Shown here: positions 51,245 to 60,381 of the stretch, piece by piece
Layout: each line of letters begins with the position of its first letter
Position numbering within the stretch: the first letter of the stretch is position 1
NCBI GenBank assembly: GCA_051881435.1
Contig: JBJEPW010000004.1
Coordinates: 1 to 64,000, forward strand
Direction of reading: 5' to 3'
DNA length: 64,000 bases
Source of the DNA: Fimenecus sp051881435
Lineage (GTDB): Bacteria; Bacillota; Clostridia; Oscillospirales; Acutalibacteraceae
Program-made: the position numbers and the translations under genes
Notes under the pieces: generated by a model
The model's database searches: none
Seen by the model: the letters and a program-made list of their open reading frames with translations, nothing else
What the model was told of the DNA's origin: nothing

Positions 51245-51342
51245 GAGTTTTTTTCATTTTTTTTAATAAAAATCCAACTTCTTGCATTTTCACCAGTTTG
51301 ATTGTCGCATTTCCCCGCTAAACCGTGGAAAATATACAAAAT

Positions 51343-51378
51343 CGTCCTGCAAGATGCAAGTATTCACCTTGCAGGACG
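51343..51378 (-). terminator. Hairpin terminator
   Basis: GTCCTGCAAG and CTTGCAGGAC form a 10-bp stem directly downstream of the Lys/Pro-repeat protein gene. Confidence 0.75.
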
Positions 51379-51382
51379 CCGT

Positions 51383-53209
51383 TTATTTCGCTTTTGACAC
51401 ATCCATCACAACATATTCCTTGCCCTGATTGGGGTCAACAACGGTATAAACTACGGTTGTATTGTTGATAAATGTAAGGTCCGCGTGTACAGAGGGGTTT
51501 TTATCAACATATTTCGCATAATCCCCCGTTTCAAGGTTGAATATATGCACCTGATAGTCCAGCAGGCTCTTAACCGTACCCAGCATTACAAGATACTTTC
51601 CGTCAGGGCTTATCTCCATCATTTCGGCGCTCATTCTGTATCCCACCAGCGTTTTTTCCTCGCCGGTACGCATATTGTAAAGCTTTCCGTTATCCTTATT
51701 GAGAATATAATCGTCGGAGTGAAGATACTCTGACATTGTGCCGTAGAAAGACTTTTGTATTTCTTCCGTCTCGCCCGTTTTGCGAATCAAATCAAAGCCG
51801 GTATTTGTCTTTTTCATAAATATTACGGAGTCGCCGTCGGTCAAAAAGAATTTTCCGTAAATATCGCTTGCAAAAAGCTCTTCCTTATTTCCGTTTTTAA
51901 CGAAAATATCCTGCTTGCTGCTTTCGGGTCCGTATTCCCTTGATGACAAGAACGGAATCTGCCCGGTTTTTGAAACATACCCTTGTGTGGGAAGCATACA
52001 GAAATCGGCAACACCGGCGCCGCTCATATCCATTGTGCGGTTTACTATGCTTAAAAATCGCTCTGTTTTGCCGCTTTGAATATCAACTGTAAAGCTTTCC
52101 GACCAAAGAATTTCCTTTTGAGATAGGGCGTTTTCGCTTGTAGTTGCAAGCAACAACGCTTTCCCGTTCTGACTGTATGCCTCGGGAAGATTCGTAAGCT
52201 TAAATATCATTTTGTCATAGAAATAAACGCCCTCGTGCTCATCAGCACGGAAAAGACCTATTCCGAAAATGCTGTTGCCCAGTTCAACATAATTGATTGT
52301 TACAGGCAAAACCTCATTGCCGAAGTCAATCTCGGTTGTAATTGTACCCGTGTGCGACACCTGCACCATTTTGTTGTCACGGTACTGATAATAGCAAAGC
52401 TTCATATCTGCCGTAAAGCCGTAAAATACATCGGGAATATCCGACTGAATAAGGTTTACAACTCCCACGCTGTCACGGGCTACCTGTATATCGGCTATTT
52501 TCGATTCGGCGGTATTTTGATTGGGAGGTGATACCTGGGGTTCTCTTGAAATGTAATATTTATAGCCGAAATATTCTGCAATAAGAAGCACGGCAAGCAG
52601 AGCAATACCGATTGTTGCAAAATCCTTTTTGGTCAGCGGCTCGCGGGGCTTTTTCTCTTTGACAGGCTTTTCCTTTTTTTCTTTGGGCTGTTTCGGCTCT
52701 TTGACTTTCTTTTCTTTGGGCGGCTTTTGCTGTTTTTCTTTTTTTGCCGCTGATTTTTTGCTCTTTTTTGTATCTTTTTCAGAGGTGAACACTATTTCCT
52801 CGGTTACGCGCCTTTTTTCGGCAGGCGTTTCTGCCGCGGCGTCAGGAAAATCTTTAACCGCAGGTACAAAATTCTCCTGCAAAAGCTCCTCGCTTTTTTC
52901 AGACTTTTTAGGTTTCTTAACCTTTTTCTCCTTGGGAGGCTTGGACTCTTTTACTTTTTTCTCTTTCGGGGGTTTGGGTTCTTTAACTTTCTTCTCCTTG
53001 GGAGGTTTCGGCTCCTTAACCTTTTTCTCTTTGGGAGGTTTGGGCTCCTTAACCTTTTTCTCTTTCGGAGGTTTGGATTCTTTAACCTTTTTCTCCTTCG
53101 GAGGCTTGGGCTCTTTCACCTTTTTTTGCTTTGTTTCTTCAAGGGGAGCTTCAAATGTTTCCGCCTCAATTTTCTGATATTTGCTATTGAGAGATTTTTC
53201 CTTATCCAA
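51383..53209 (-). CDS. Membrane-anchored protein with Lys/Pro tandem repeats and propeller-like C terminus
   Basis: A 608-residue protein in three parts. Residues about 31-105 hold six 11-residue repeats of the form V-K-E-P/S-K-P-P-K-E-K-K plus a degenerate seventh, and similar Lys/Pro motifs return at about 160-195. One membrane segment at about 200-218 follows. The remaining about 390 residues look extracytoplasmic and beta-rich, with S-P-D-G-K-Y-L near 545-551 typical of TolB/WD40-like propeller blades. The basic repeats face the cytoplasm and might bind nucleic acid, polyphosphate or anionic lipid; this is inference. The DNA repeats are 33 bp units and could vary in number between strains. 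Confidence 0.65.
   Translation of the reverse strand: MDKEKSLNSKYQKIEAETFEAPLEETKQKKVKEPKPPKEKKVKESKPPKEKKVKEPKPPKEKKVKEPKPPKEKKVKEPKPPKEKKVKESKPPKEKKVKKPKKSEKSEELLQENFVPAVKDFPDAAAETPAEKRRVTEEIVFTSEKDTKKSKKSAAKKEKQQKPPKEKKVKEPKQPKEKKEKPVKEKKPREPLTKKDFATIGIALLAVLLIAEYFGYKYYISREPQVSPPNQNTAESKIADIQVARDSVGVVNLIQSDIPDVFYGFTADMKLCYYQYRDNKMVQVSHTGTITTEIDFGNEVLPVTINYVELGNSIFGIGLFRADEHEGVYFYDKMIFKLTNLPEAYSQNGKALLLATTSENALSQKEILWSESFTVDIQSGKTERFLSIVNRTMDMSGAGVADFCMLPTQGYVSKTGQIPFLSSREYGPESSKQDIFVKNGNKEELFASDIYGKFFLTDGDSVIFMKKTNTGFDLIRKTGETEEIQKSFYGTMSEYLHSDDYILNKDNGKLYNMRTGEEKTLVGYRMSAEMMEISPDGKYLVMLGTVKSLLDYQVHIFNLETGDYAKYVDKNPSVHADLTFINNTTVVYTVVDPNQGKEYVVMDVSKAK
52890..53130 (-). repeat. 33-bp coding tandem repeats
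   Basis: Successive units encoding V-K-E-x-K-P-P-K-E-K-K with mostly third-position variation. The opposite strand is open across them, giving a Phe/Gly/Leu-rich phantom frame. Confidence 0.75.
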
Positions 53210-53394
53210 AACTATACCTCCCGAGTTTCACTGAACGAATTTTCCGCATTTAGTATATTATACATTTTTTGACCCCATATTGCAATATGAAAAACTTTGC
53301 AAATCGCCGCAGACGCCAAATTGACTGTTATTGTTGATTTTTGTGACTGTTTGTGGTAACATATAGGTTAATATAAAATGTACGGAGCGATAAA

Positions 53395-54639
53395 ATGAGT
53401 CTTGTTCGTGATATTTCACTTTTCCCCTCGGGTCAGCAAAAAATTGACTGGGTAAAGGCGCATATGCCTGTTCTTTCAAGCATTGAAAAGGATTTCAGCC
53501 TTTCAAAGCCCTTTACGGGGCTTCGTGTTGCGCTGTCTATCCACCTTGAAGCAAAAACCGCATATCTTTGCACGGTGCTTGCCGCAGGGGGAGCGGAAAT
53601 GTATGTTACAGGCTCAAATCCCCTTTCAACTCAGGACGATGTTGCCGCGGCACTTTCTCACAACGGGCTTAATGTTTTTGCCTGGTATAACGCAACGGCA
53701 GAGGAATACAAAGACCATTTAAAATGCGTTATTGAGGCGGAGCCACACATCATTATTGATGACGGCGGCGACCTTGTTAACCTTATACACAACGAATACC
53801 CGCAGTTTTTGCCCAATGTTTTGGGCGGCTGTGAAGAAACCACAACGGGAATTATCCGCCTTATGTCCATGGCAAAGGACGGAGAGCTTAAATTTCCCAT
53901 GATTGCCGTTAACAATGCAAAATGCAAGTATCTTTTTGATAACAGATACGGCACGGGGCAATCTGTGTGGGACGGTATCAACAGAACAACCAATCTTATA
54001 GTCGCGGGCAAAACGGTTGTAGTTGCAGGCTACGGCTGGTGCGGCAAGGGCGTTGCAATGCGGGCAAAGGCTTTGGGCGCACAGGTTGTTATTACCGAAA
54101 TCGACCCCATAAAGGCGATGGAGGCGAGAATGGACGGCTTCTCTGTTGCAAAAATGGAGGAGGCGGCAAAAACAGGTGATTTCTTCGTTACCGTTACGGG
54201 TTGTAAAGATGTTATTACCGAAAAAGCCTTCAACAATATGAAGGACGGTGCAATTCTTTGCAACGCAGGTCACTTTAATGTGGAGATTAACCTTAAAGAG
54301 CTTGAAAAGTTGGCGGTTAAAACAATACCGCAGAGGAAAAATATAACGGGGTATGTGCTTCCCGACGGCAGAACAATAAGCGTTATTGCCGAGGGCAGAC
54401 TTGTGAATCTTGCGGCGGGCGACGGTCATCCCGCAGAGATTATGGATATGAGCTTTTCTATTCAGGCTCTCTGTGCGGAATATATTGTCAAAAACCGCAG
54501 TTCTCTCAAAATTTCGGTGAACGATGTTCCCGAGGAAATTGACAGAAAGGTAGCGTTGAGAAAGCTTCAGAGCTGGGGAACGCAGATTGACACTCTTACT
54601 CCGGAGCAGGAAAAGTACATCAACAGTTGGAATGTGTAG
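53395..54639 (+). CDS. ahcY: Adenosylhomocysteinase
   Basis: A 414-residue NAD-dependent enzyme hydrolysing S-adenosylhomocysteine to homocysteine and adenosine, clearing the by-product of methylation. H-L-E-A-K-T near 50-55, N-N-A-K-C-K near 176-181, the NAD loop G-Y-G-W-C-G-K-G near 209-216 and the C-terminal N-L-A-A-G-D-G-H-P near 335-343 are typical of the shorter bacterial/archaeal form. CGGAG precedes the ATG. A RING/DUF2628 gene starts 1 nt after its stop. Confidence 0.95.
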   Translation: MSLVRDISLFPSGQQKIDWVKAHMPVLSSIEKDFSLSKPFTGLRVALSIHLEAKTAYLCTVLAAGGAEMYVTGSNPLSTQDDVAAALSHNGLNVFAWYNATAEEYKDHLKCVIEAEPHIIIDDGGDLVNLIHNEYPQFLPNVLGGCEETTTGIIRLMSMAKDGELKFPMIAVNNAKCKYLFDNRYGTGQSVWDGINRTTNLIVAGKTVVVAGYGWCGKGVAMRAKALGAQVVITEIDPIKAMEARMDGFSVAKMEEAAKTGDFFVTVTGCKDVITEKAFNNMKDGAILCNAGHFNVEINLKELEKLAVKTIPQRKNITGYVLPDGRTISVIAEGRLVNLAAGDGHPAEIMDMSFSIQALCAEYIVKNRSSLKISVNDVPEEIDRKVALRKLQSWGTQIDTLTPEQEKYINSWNV

Positions 54640-54640
54640 T

Positions 54641-55612
54641 ATGGAAAACAATTATTTTCGCTATGTAAATCAAAAATGTCCCGTTTGCGACAAGCCTTTT
54701 ACGGGAGACGACGATATTGTGGTGTGTCCCGTATGCGGAACGCCTCATCACCGTGAATGCTACAAGAAAAACGGCGAATGTGCAAACAGCGACCGTCACC
54801 GTGACGGTTACCGTTGGGCACCCGAGACCGTGAACAGCGCCGCAGGGGAAAGCGGCAATACTGTTCCGCCCTTTGCAAACGGAGCAGAGGGGCGTCAGGC
54901 TCCCCCGCCATTTTCAGACGGTGCACCTTACAATTCACAGCAAGCATCATCTACCGTATTTTTCGGCAATCAGCCCAACCCATTTGCACTTTTCCCCAAA
55001 GAGATTGCCGACGGTGTTTCAACAGAGGAAGCCGCTGAATTCGTGCAGGTCAGCAGTTATAAATATGTTCAGAAATTCTTTTATAATAAATCGGGAAAGA
55101 AAACATGGAACTGGGCGGCGTTTTTCTTTGCGCCTTATTGGTTCTTCTACCGCAAGCTTCATAAGCTGGGCGCAATTTTTACGGCAGTTCTGCTTTTAAT
55201 TTCCATAGGTCTTTCACTGCCGCCGTCGGCTGTCAGCTTCACAAAGGACTGGGGCGACTTTTTGAATAAATACAGCCGCCAGAACACGGCAAACTATGAA
55301 GATGCCGATGCGTATCTTGACAGCATGAGAGCAGACGCCGCAAAGATTATTAAAAGCAACCGCGCAGGCTCTGTAATATATGCGGTTCAGGGGCTTATGG
55401 TAATCGGCGTTCATGTTGCCGCCGCCTTGGTTGCAGACAAGCAGTATTACAAGTTTACCGTTAAGAAAATCCGCAAAATCAAAGAGGAAACGGCAGACGA
55501 AAATCAGCGCAAGCTCTTGTATTTCAGGAGCGGAGGGCTTGCTGTTGCAATAACAATTGCAGTTTTGCTGGGAGTGGAGCTATTCACAACCGCCCTCAGC
55601 TTGCTGCTTTGA
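54641..55612 (+). CDS. Zinc-ribbon/RING-like and DUF2628 membrane protein
   Basis: A 323-residue protein. The N terminus has a RING-like or zinc-ribbon motif, C-P-V-C then C-P-V-C-G-T-P-H-H-R-E-C and a final Cys (about 12-48), matching the prokaryotic RING finger family 1. A Pro/Gly-rich linker follows. The C-terminal half is DUF2628: W-N-W-A-A-F-F-F-A-P-Y-W-F-F-Y-R near 172-187 plus three membrane segments. ATG 54641 overlaps the end of ahcY with no clear ribosome site, suggesting translational coupling. Function unknown. Confidence 0.8.
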   Translation: MENNYFRYVNQKCPVCDKPFTGDDDIVVCPVCGTPHHRECYKKNGECANSDRHRDGYRWAPETVNSAAGESGNTVPPFANGAEGRQAPPPFSDGAPYNSQQASSTVFFGNQPNPFALFPKEIADGVSTEEAAEFVQVSSYKYVQKFFYNKSGKKTWNWAAFFFAPYWFFYRKLHKLGAIFTAVLLLISIGLSLPPSAVSFTKDWGDFLNKYSRQNTANYEDADAYLDSMRADAAKIIKSNRAGSVIYAVQGLMVIGVHVAAALVADKQYYKFTVKKIRKIKEETADENQRKLLYFRSGGLAVAITIAVLLGVELFTTALSLLL

Positions 55613-55639
55613 TAAAAAATTCAGTACGGAGAGCTTACT

Positions 55640-56515
55640 ATGAAAATTACAAAAGCAATTATCCCCGCCGCAGGTCTCGGCACAAGAGTTTTGCCGGCTT
55701 CCAAGGCTGTGCCCAAGGAAATGCTCAATATTGTTGATAAGCCCGCAATTCAATATCTTGTTGAAGAAGCCGCAAAATCAGGCATTACCGATGTGCTTAT
55801 TATTACAAATCGGGGCAAAGGAATTATTGAGGACCACTTTGACCACGCTTATGAGCTTGAGGACAAGTTAAGTAAAAATCCCGATAAAAAGGACCTTTAC
55901 GATTCCGTTGTTGAGTGTTCACGCCTTTGCAACACTTATTTCCTCCGTCAAAAAGAAACGGGGGGCTTAGGTCACGCTGTTCTTTGTGCAAAGAATTTTG
56001 TGGGCAATGAGCCTTTTGCCATTCTTTACGGCGACGATGTGTTTATTTCCGACGGTGAGCCTGTTACAAAACAGCTTATTGACGCTTACGAAAAATACGG
56101 AAAGGGCGTTGTTGGTGTTAAAGAAGTTCCCGCAAAGGATGTTACAAAATACTGCTCCCTTGCGGTTGAACCTATTGAGGACAAAGTCTTTAACTGCACG
56201 GATATGATTGAAAAGCCGAAGCCGGAAGAAATTCTCTCAAACTATTCCATTCTCGGCCGCGTTGTAATGCCGCCTAAAATTTTCGAGATTCTTGAAAACA
56301 CGCCGAAAGGCGCAGGCAATGAGATTCAGCTTACCGACGCTATGAAAACTCTTGCACAGACCGACGGCGTTATAGCCCTTGATTATTACGGTACCCGTTA
56401 CGATATGGGCAATAAAATGGGTATTATGAAAGCAAACTGCGAGGTGGCTATCAATCACCCCGAAATCGGCGAAGATTTCAAAGCATATATTAAAGAACTC
56501 GCAAAGACATTATAA
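55640..56515 (+). CDS. galU: UTP--glucose-1-phosphate uridylyltransferase
   Basis: A 291-residue enzyme making UDP-glucose for Leloir metabolism, glycans and cell-wall polymers. The nucleotide-binding P-A-A-G-L-G-T-R-V-L-P-A near 9-20, P-K-E-M near 25-28, G-L-G-H-A-V near 109-114 and G-D-D near 130-132 are intact. CGGAGAG precedes the ATG. A terminator follows. Confidence 0.95.
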   Translation: MKITKAIIPAAGLGTRVLPASKAVPKEMLNIVDKPAIQYLVEEAAKSGITDVLIITNRGKGIIEDHFDHAYELEDKLSKNPDKKDLYDSVVECSRLCNTYFLRQKETGGLGHAVLCAKNFVGNEPFAILYGDDVFISDGEPVTKQLIDAYEKYGKGVVGVKEVPAKDVTKYCSLAVEPIEDKVFNCTDMIEKPKPEEILSNYSILGRVVMPPKIFEILENTPKGAGNEIQLTDAMKTLAQTDGVIALDYYGTRYDMGNKMGIMKANCEVAINHPEIGEDFKAYIKELAKTL

Positions 56516-56530
56516 GTCAGAATAATTTTA

Positions 56531-56562
56531 AACGCGGAGCAGCAAAAGCTGTTCCGCGTTTT
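56531..56562 (+). terminator. galU terminator
   Basis: AACGCGGA-G-CAG and CTG-T-TCCGCGTT form a stem of about 11 bp with one mismatch around CAAAAG, then TTTGTTTTG. Confidence 0.75.
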
Positions 56563-56584
56563 GTTTTGTGTTGATGAATTTTTT

Positions 56585-56695
56585 ACACCTTGTCTCCCTT
56601 GAAAGGGGTGATTCCCCACAGTGTGGGGAAATGTCTGTGAAGCAGACAAAGGGGACGGCCGCCGTCAGCGGATGTCACGAAGTGACAGAGGGGTT
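56585..56695. repeat. Mosaic repeat block
   Basis: Contains TTGTCTCCC, GGTGATTCCCCACAGTGTGGGG, GTCTGTGAAGCAGACAAAGG and GTCACGAAGTGACAGAGGGG in the same order as at 20947-21050, so it is a second copy of that composite block. Confidence 0.65.
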
Positions 56696-57551
56696 ATTCC
56701 TGTGGGGTGAGGCCGGTTAATTTCGTAAAGGCGGGCAGCTCATAACTTGGAAAATAAATTCCCCACGACTCACCGTTGTGCAAAACTTCGAGTATGTAAT
56801 AGGGTTTAAAGTGCACACAACCATAGTCGTCAACCCCTAACTTATACTCTTTATATTTTCCTTTTTTGGGGTTTTCATCTTTATTCCAACCCGGAACGCT
56901 TATATTCTTATTAACCTTATGAATAGCCTTTAATGATGACAGCGGGAATGCATATTTATTTTCCAAATCTGCAAGTATCAAATTATCATTTTCAATAAAT
57001 GCTTTAACTTCAATGTTAAGATACGGCGTCGGATTAAACCCCGCTTCTTTCGCTTTTGGCTCGCCGTCTTTCATTTTATATGTAAAAGCTAATATATCAA
57101 CAGTTTCAGCTGTTTCGGGCACATCCAAATCAGAATAAATACTTTTACTGACCGATTCAAGTTTTCTTACAACATTTTCTCCCGCATCTGTATTAAGGGT
57201 TTCTTTTTCCTTCTTAACGCTTATAACTTTAAGAATTACCCAGGCGACAAGGCAAACGGCGGTAATCCAGAATAACCAAGGTGCGTTATGATAGCATTGT
57301 GAGAAAGAAATATCCTCCATCGCTCCGACAATTCCTGCTATGCCAAACAAAACTGCTAATCCGCACACACCTTTTATTATGCGCAAGGGTAACGGTATTT
57401 TTGATTCTTCAACCAAACCAAATGCATCTTCCTGTGCGTTTTCAAGGGTTTGCTTTTGCAATGGCGACACAGTTTTTACTATAAATTCTTCGCCGTTGTA
57501 TTTTTCATTTTTCTTGTTTTCAGTAATATCAATACCAATAAACGGTTTCAT
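56694..57551 (-). CDS. Hypothetical two-TM protein
   Basis: A 285-residue protein: soluble N terminus of about 60 residues, a membrane segment at about 60-80, a second at about 90-112, and a C-terminal domain of about 170 residues rich in Tyr/Lys (about 225-265). Weak homology to a membrane-associated PH-like or DUF fold is possible but not supported by a motif. No close gene neighbour on this strand; repeats lie on both sides. Confidence 0.6.
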   Translation of the reverse strand: MKPFIGIDITENKKNEKYNGEEFIVKTVSPLQKQTLENAQEDAFGLVEESKIPLPLRIIKGVCGLAVLFGIAGIVGAMEDISFSQCYHNAPWLFWITAVCLVAWVILKVISVKKEKETLNTDAGENVVRKLESVSKSIYSDLDVPETAETVDILAFTYKMKDGEPKAKEAGFNPTPYLNIEVKAFIENDNLILADLENKYAFPLSSLKAIHKVNKNISVPGWNKDENPKKGKYKEYKLGVDDYGCVHFKPYYILEVLHNGESWGIYFPSYELPAFTKLTGLTPQE

Positions 57552-57632
57552 TTTTCACCCATCCTTTATATTAAATTCGCAGGTGTCAAAGGGGACTGCC
57601 GCCAAAAAAATCATATCAAAACCAATGCCGTC

Positions 57633-57900
57633 TTTGTAGGGTGCGACGACCTCGGCGCACCGAAAAGAAATGAATAATGAAAATTTGATATACACGATAA
57701 TCAGTTGTAGGGGCGGGTTTCCATGCCCGCCCGTTGATTTTACTGTCAACTTACAACTCCCTCCGGTAGGGAGCGGAATGGTTTACCATCCCATTGGTGT
57801 ATATGAGATTTCACAGGGTGGGTACGGAGACCCACCCCTACAAGCCACCGCACCCCTTGTCTCCCCTGAAAGGGGAGAGGTCAACAAAGTTGACAGAGGG
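57633..57900. repeat. Repeat block, no gene seen
   Basis: GTAGGGTGCGACGACCTCGG...GCACC (57637-57660), GTAGGGGCGGGTTTCCATGC...CCGCCCG (57706-57733), CTCCCTCCGGTAGGGAG (57756-57774), GGGTGGG-TACGGAGA-CCCACCCCTAC (57816-57841), and TCTCCCCTGAAAGGGGAGA with GTCAACAAAGTTGAC (57859-57893). Confidence 0.7.
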
Positions 57901-57915
57901 GTTATTTTACGGCAA

Positions 57916-58809
57916 TCAATCTTTCTTCGCCAATTCGGTTATTGAGGTTGCAAGGCCTGCAAGTCCCTGAATTTCCGAGGGAATGATTATCTTTGTTGCC
58001 TTGCCGTCGGCGGCTTTCTCAAAGGCTTCGAGAGCCTTTATGCTGATAACCTCTTTGCTGGGGTTAACCTTGTTAATCATCTCAATACCTGCGGCAGTAG
58101 CCTGCTGAATTTTGAGGATTGCCTCAGCCTCACCCTCTGCCTCACGGATTTTTGACTCTCTTACAGCCTCGGCACGGAGAATTGCAGACTCCTTTTCACC
58201 CTCGGCAACAAGGATTGCGGACTTCTTTTCGCCCTCTGCCTGCAAAATCTTTTCACGGCGCTCACGCTCCGCTTTCATCTGCTTCTCCATGGAGTCCTGA
58301 ATCTCTTTCGGAGGCATAATGTTTTTAAGTTCAACACGGTTGATTTTAATTCCCCATGCGTCTGTTGCCACATCAAGAACATTGGTAATCTGTGAGTTGA
58401 TTGTATCTCTTGAAGTAAGAGTTGAGTCAAGCTCCATATCGCCGATAATATTACGGAGTGTTGTAGCGGTGAGGTTTTCAATAGCCATCATGGGGCGCTC
58501 AACGCCGTAGGTATAAAGCTTGGGGTCAACAATGCGATAGAATACAACCGTATCAATCTGCATGGTAACATTATCCTTTGTGATAACGGGCTGGGGCGGG
58601 AAATCCACAACAGCCTCTTTCAGGCTTACCTTTTTTGCCACTCTGTCGATAATCGGGATTTTTACATGCAAACCTGTTTCCCATGTGGTGTGGTATGAGC
58701 CGAGACGCTCAATAACAAAGGCGTTTGCCTGAGGTACAATGCGTACGTTTGCTACGATAATTGCAATAAGTATTACTGCGATGATGATTGGGATAATTAA
58801 GAATTCCAT
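57916..58809 (-). CDS. SPFH/band 7 (stomatin-like) membrane protein
   Basis: A 297-residue protein with one N-terminal membrane segment (about 3-22), a band 7 domain starting V-P-Q-A-N-A-F-V-I-E-R-L-G (about 30-42), and a long Glu/Ala/Lys-rich coiled coil (about 170-235) as in QmcA and stomatins. They oligomerise in membrane microdomains and regulate proteases or transport. The NfeD-family gene lies 21 nt upstream on the same strand, the conserved partner of SPFH proteins. Confidence 0.92.
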   Translation of the reverse strand: MEFLIIPIIIAVILIAIIVANVRIVPQANAFVIERLGSYHTTWETGLHVKIPIIDRVAKKVSLKEAVVDFPPQPVITKDNVTMQIDTVVFYRIVDPKLYTYGVERPMMAIENLTATTLRNIIGDMELDSTLTSRDTINSQITNVLDVATDAWGIKINRVELKNIMPPKEIQDSMEKQMKAERERREKILQAEGEKKSAILVAEGEKESAILRAEAVRESKIREAEGEAEAILKIQQATAAGIEMINKVNPSKEVISIKALEAFEKAADGKATKIIIPSEIQGLAGLATSITELAKKD

Positions 58810-58830
58810 AAATCTTTCTCCTTTTTTAAA

Positions 58831-59274
58831 TTAGTTTTCTCTTTTTATAATAAGGGTTGTGCCCTGCACTCCCGTTATTATTACTGTTTCGTCTTTTTCG
58901 ATTTTTTCACCGTTTTCAGTAACGGCGCGCCAATAGACATCGCCTGCCAAAACTCTGCCGCCGTGGGAATCGGTAAAATCGGCTGTAACTGCGCTTTTAC
59001 CTATAAGGTGTTCCTCCTGTTTTACTTCGTCCTTATCTTTTTTGATATACTTGTTGTAAATTGTACGGAATACCGCCATAAACACGGCGCTTAATACAAC
59101 AAATACGGCGATTTGCCACACAAGGCTGTGAACGGCAAGTGAAAACAGGCAGGTTATGATTGCCGCAGGTACAAACCAGATTGATACCAGCGCCGTTGTG
59201 AGCAGTTCAACTATGAGGAAGAAAACTCCCACTGCTACCCACGCAATCCATAAGTTTTCCATTATATATTCCAT
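58831..59274 (-). CDS. NfeD family membrane protein
   Basis: A 147-residue protein of the short NfeD type. Two to three membrane segments (about 7-75) precede a C-terminal OB-fold-like domain beginning G-K-S-A-V-T near 91 and with A-G-D-V-Y-W-R-A near 110-117. AGGAGG precedes the ATG. It pairs with the downstream SPFH protein in membrane-domain organisation. Confidence 0.9.
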   Translation of the reverse strand: MEYIMENLWIAWVAVGVFFLIVELLTTALVSIWFVPAAIITCLFSLAVHSLVWQIAVFVVLSAVFMAVFRTIYNKYIKKDKDEVKQEEHLIGKSAVTADFTDSHGGRVLAGDVYWRAVTENGEKIEKDETVIITGVQGTTLIIKREN

Positions 59275-59288
59275 AATCCTTTCCTCCT

Positions 59289-59609
59289 TTACTGTATTAT
59301 ATACTGATACAGGGCATCTCTTATGCAGTTTTCAAAGCTGCCCGAGGCTCCCCAGTCAAAACGGAGCAAGCCCTGTCCGCCGCCTCCGCCGACGGCGTGA
59401 ATATGTGTTCTGCCGTAAAAGCTGTCAATTACAACCGTAAGAGTTAAACGGTTGCCTGCTCTGTAATAATGCTTATCAAAAACAAGCACCGTTACTCCGT
59501 TATTGTTGTATTCATCGTTAAGCACACCCGTAATTGAGCCGTTTATCACATGGTGCTTAATGAGCTTCACCGCTTCATCGGCATCAATCGTTACGCAAAA
59601 ATCAATCAA
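59289..59609 (-). CDS. Conserved small protein, DUF6054-like
   Basis: A 106-residue soluble protein. G-S-I-T-G-V-L-N-D near 24-32, Y-Y-R-A-G-N-R-L-T-L-T-V near 48-59 and a glycine run near 76-80 resemble the pattern of DUF6054 proteins from Clostridia. The assignment is tentative. It is located between a DUF1836 gene and the NfeD/SPFH pair, all on the minus strand with short gaps. Function unknown. Confidence 0.6.
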   Translation of the reverse strand: MIDFCVTIDADEAVKLIKHHVINGSITGVLNDEYNNNGVTVLVFDKHYYRAGNRLTLTVVIDSFYGRTHIHAVGGGGGQGLLRFDWGASGSFENCIRDALYQYIIQ

Positions 59610-59621
59610 TAAAATCCCCTC

Positions 59622-60188
59622 CTAAACTAACTGTGCAAAGGCTTTTTGCGCCAACTCCCTCATTTGTGTTGAAAGTATGGCAAGCACCATTGCCCGCAGG
59701 GCTGTACGCAATTTCTTTTGGGATATTGCGTCGCTTATTTTCGCTTTTTCAAGCTGTGCGTCAATCACCTTGTCAAGATACTTCTCATCGGAAACCGAAT
59801 TTTGCTCGCATATATATATTATGCTGCACAACATATTGAAAAGCTCTCTGTCGGGTAAAATATCGTCGGAGCGGTCCTCCACCGAGCCGTTGATATAGCT
59901 CATCAGAAACGCTATTTGTTCCATTTGCATTGAACCGCGCATCATATTTATAAGTACAATACGTATCAACTGTTCTTCGCCGTAGCGTTTTCCTTCGGGA
60001 TTTTTCACCCAGCCCCGCTTTACCCAATTCTGAATTGTTGATGATTCAAGGCCTGTCAGCGACCTTACCTGCGCCAAGGTAAGCCCTTTTGTCACAGTCA
60101 GCAACGGCGCAATAACGGAGTAGCAATCCTCTGCCGCCGCGCTGTTAAATTTCAATACTGTTCCGGGTATATATTCCGGCATCAACAC
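59622..60188 (-). CDS. DUF1836 domain protein
   Basis: A 188-residue protein of the DUF1836 family, which has a MerR-like N-terminal HTH: L-T-L-A-Q-V-R-S-L-T-G-L-E-S-S-T-I-Q-N-W near 36-55 followed by a K-R-G-W-V motif, then a helical domain. It is thought to be a transcriptional regulator found mainly in Firmicutes. GAGGGGTG precedes the start. Likely heads the transcript reading into the DUF6054-like and NfeD/SPFH genes. Confidence 0.85.
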   Translation of the reverse strand: MLMPEYIPGTVLKFNSAAAEDCYSVIAPLLTVTKGLTLAQVRSLTGLESSTIQNWVKRGWVKNPEGKRYGEEQLIRIVLINMMRGSMQMEQIAFLMSYINGSVEDRSDDILPDRELFNMLCSIIYICEQNSVSDEKYLDKVIDAQLEKAKISDAISQKKLRTALRAMVLAILSTQMRELAQKAFAQLV

Positions 60189-60349
60189 CCCTCCTCTCTT
60201 GACTGTACTGTGATTATATCACAGGTTCATATGAACCTCAAATATGATTTTATGACTTTTAAAGCCAATTCCAGCCGATTTTTTAACAGAATATATGTTT
60301 TTCTCATTTTTTCATAATTTTTCGCTTATTTTTATATGTTTTTAATAGT

Positions 60350-60372
60350 AAAAAAGTCCCCAAAGGGGACTT
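60350..60372 (-). terminator. Terminator of the GGDEF gene
   Basis: AAGTCCCC-AAA-GGGGACTT; on the minus strand TTTTTT follows. Confidence 0.85.
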
Positions 60373-60381
60373 AAATAACTG

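Noticed and set aside
52629..53177. Long plus-strand open frame rich in Phe, Gly, Leu and Ser
   Set aside because: It is the antisense shadow of the Lys/Pro tandem repeats of the 51383-53209 gene; no ribosome site and repeat-driven composition.
53719..54651. 310-residue minus-strand frame opposite ahcY
   Set aside because: Shadow of a strongly coding, well-identified gene; no start signal.
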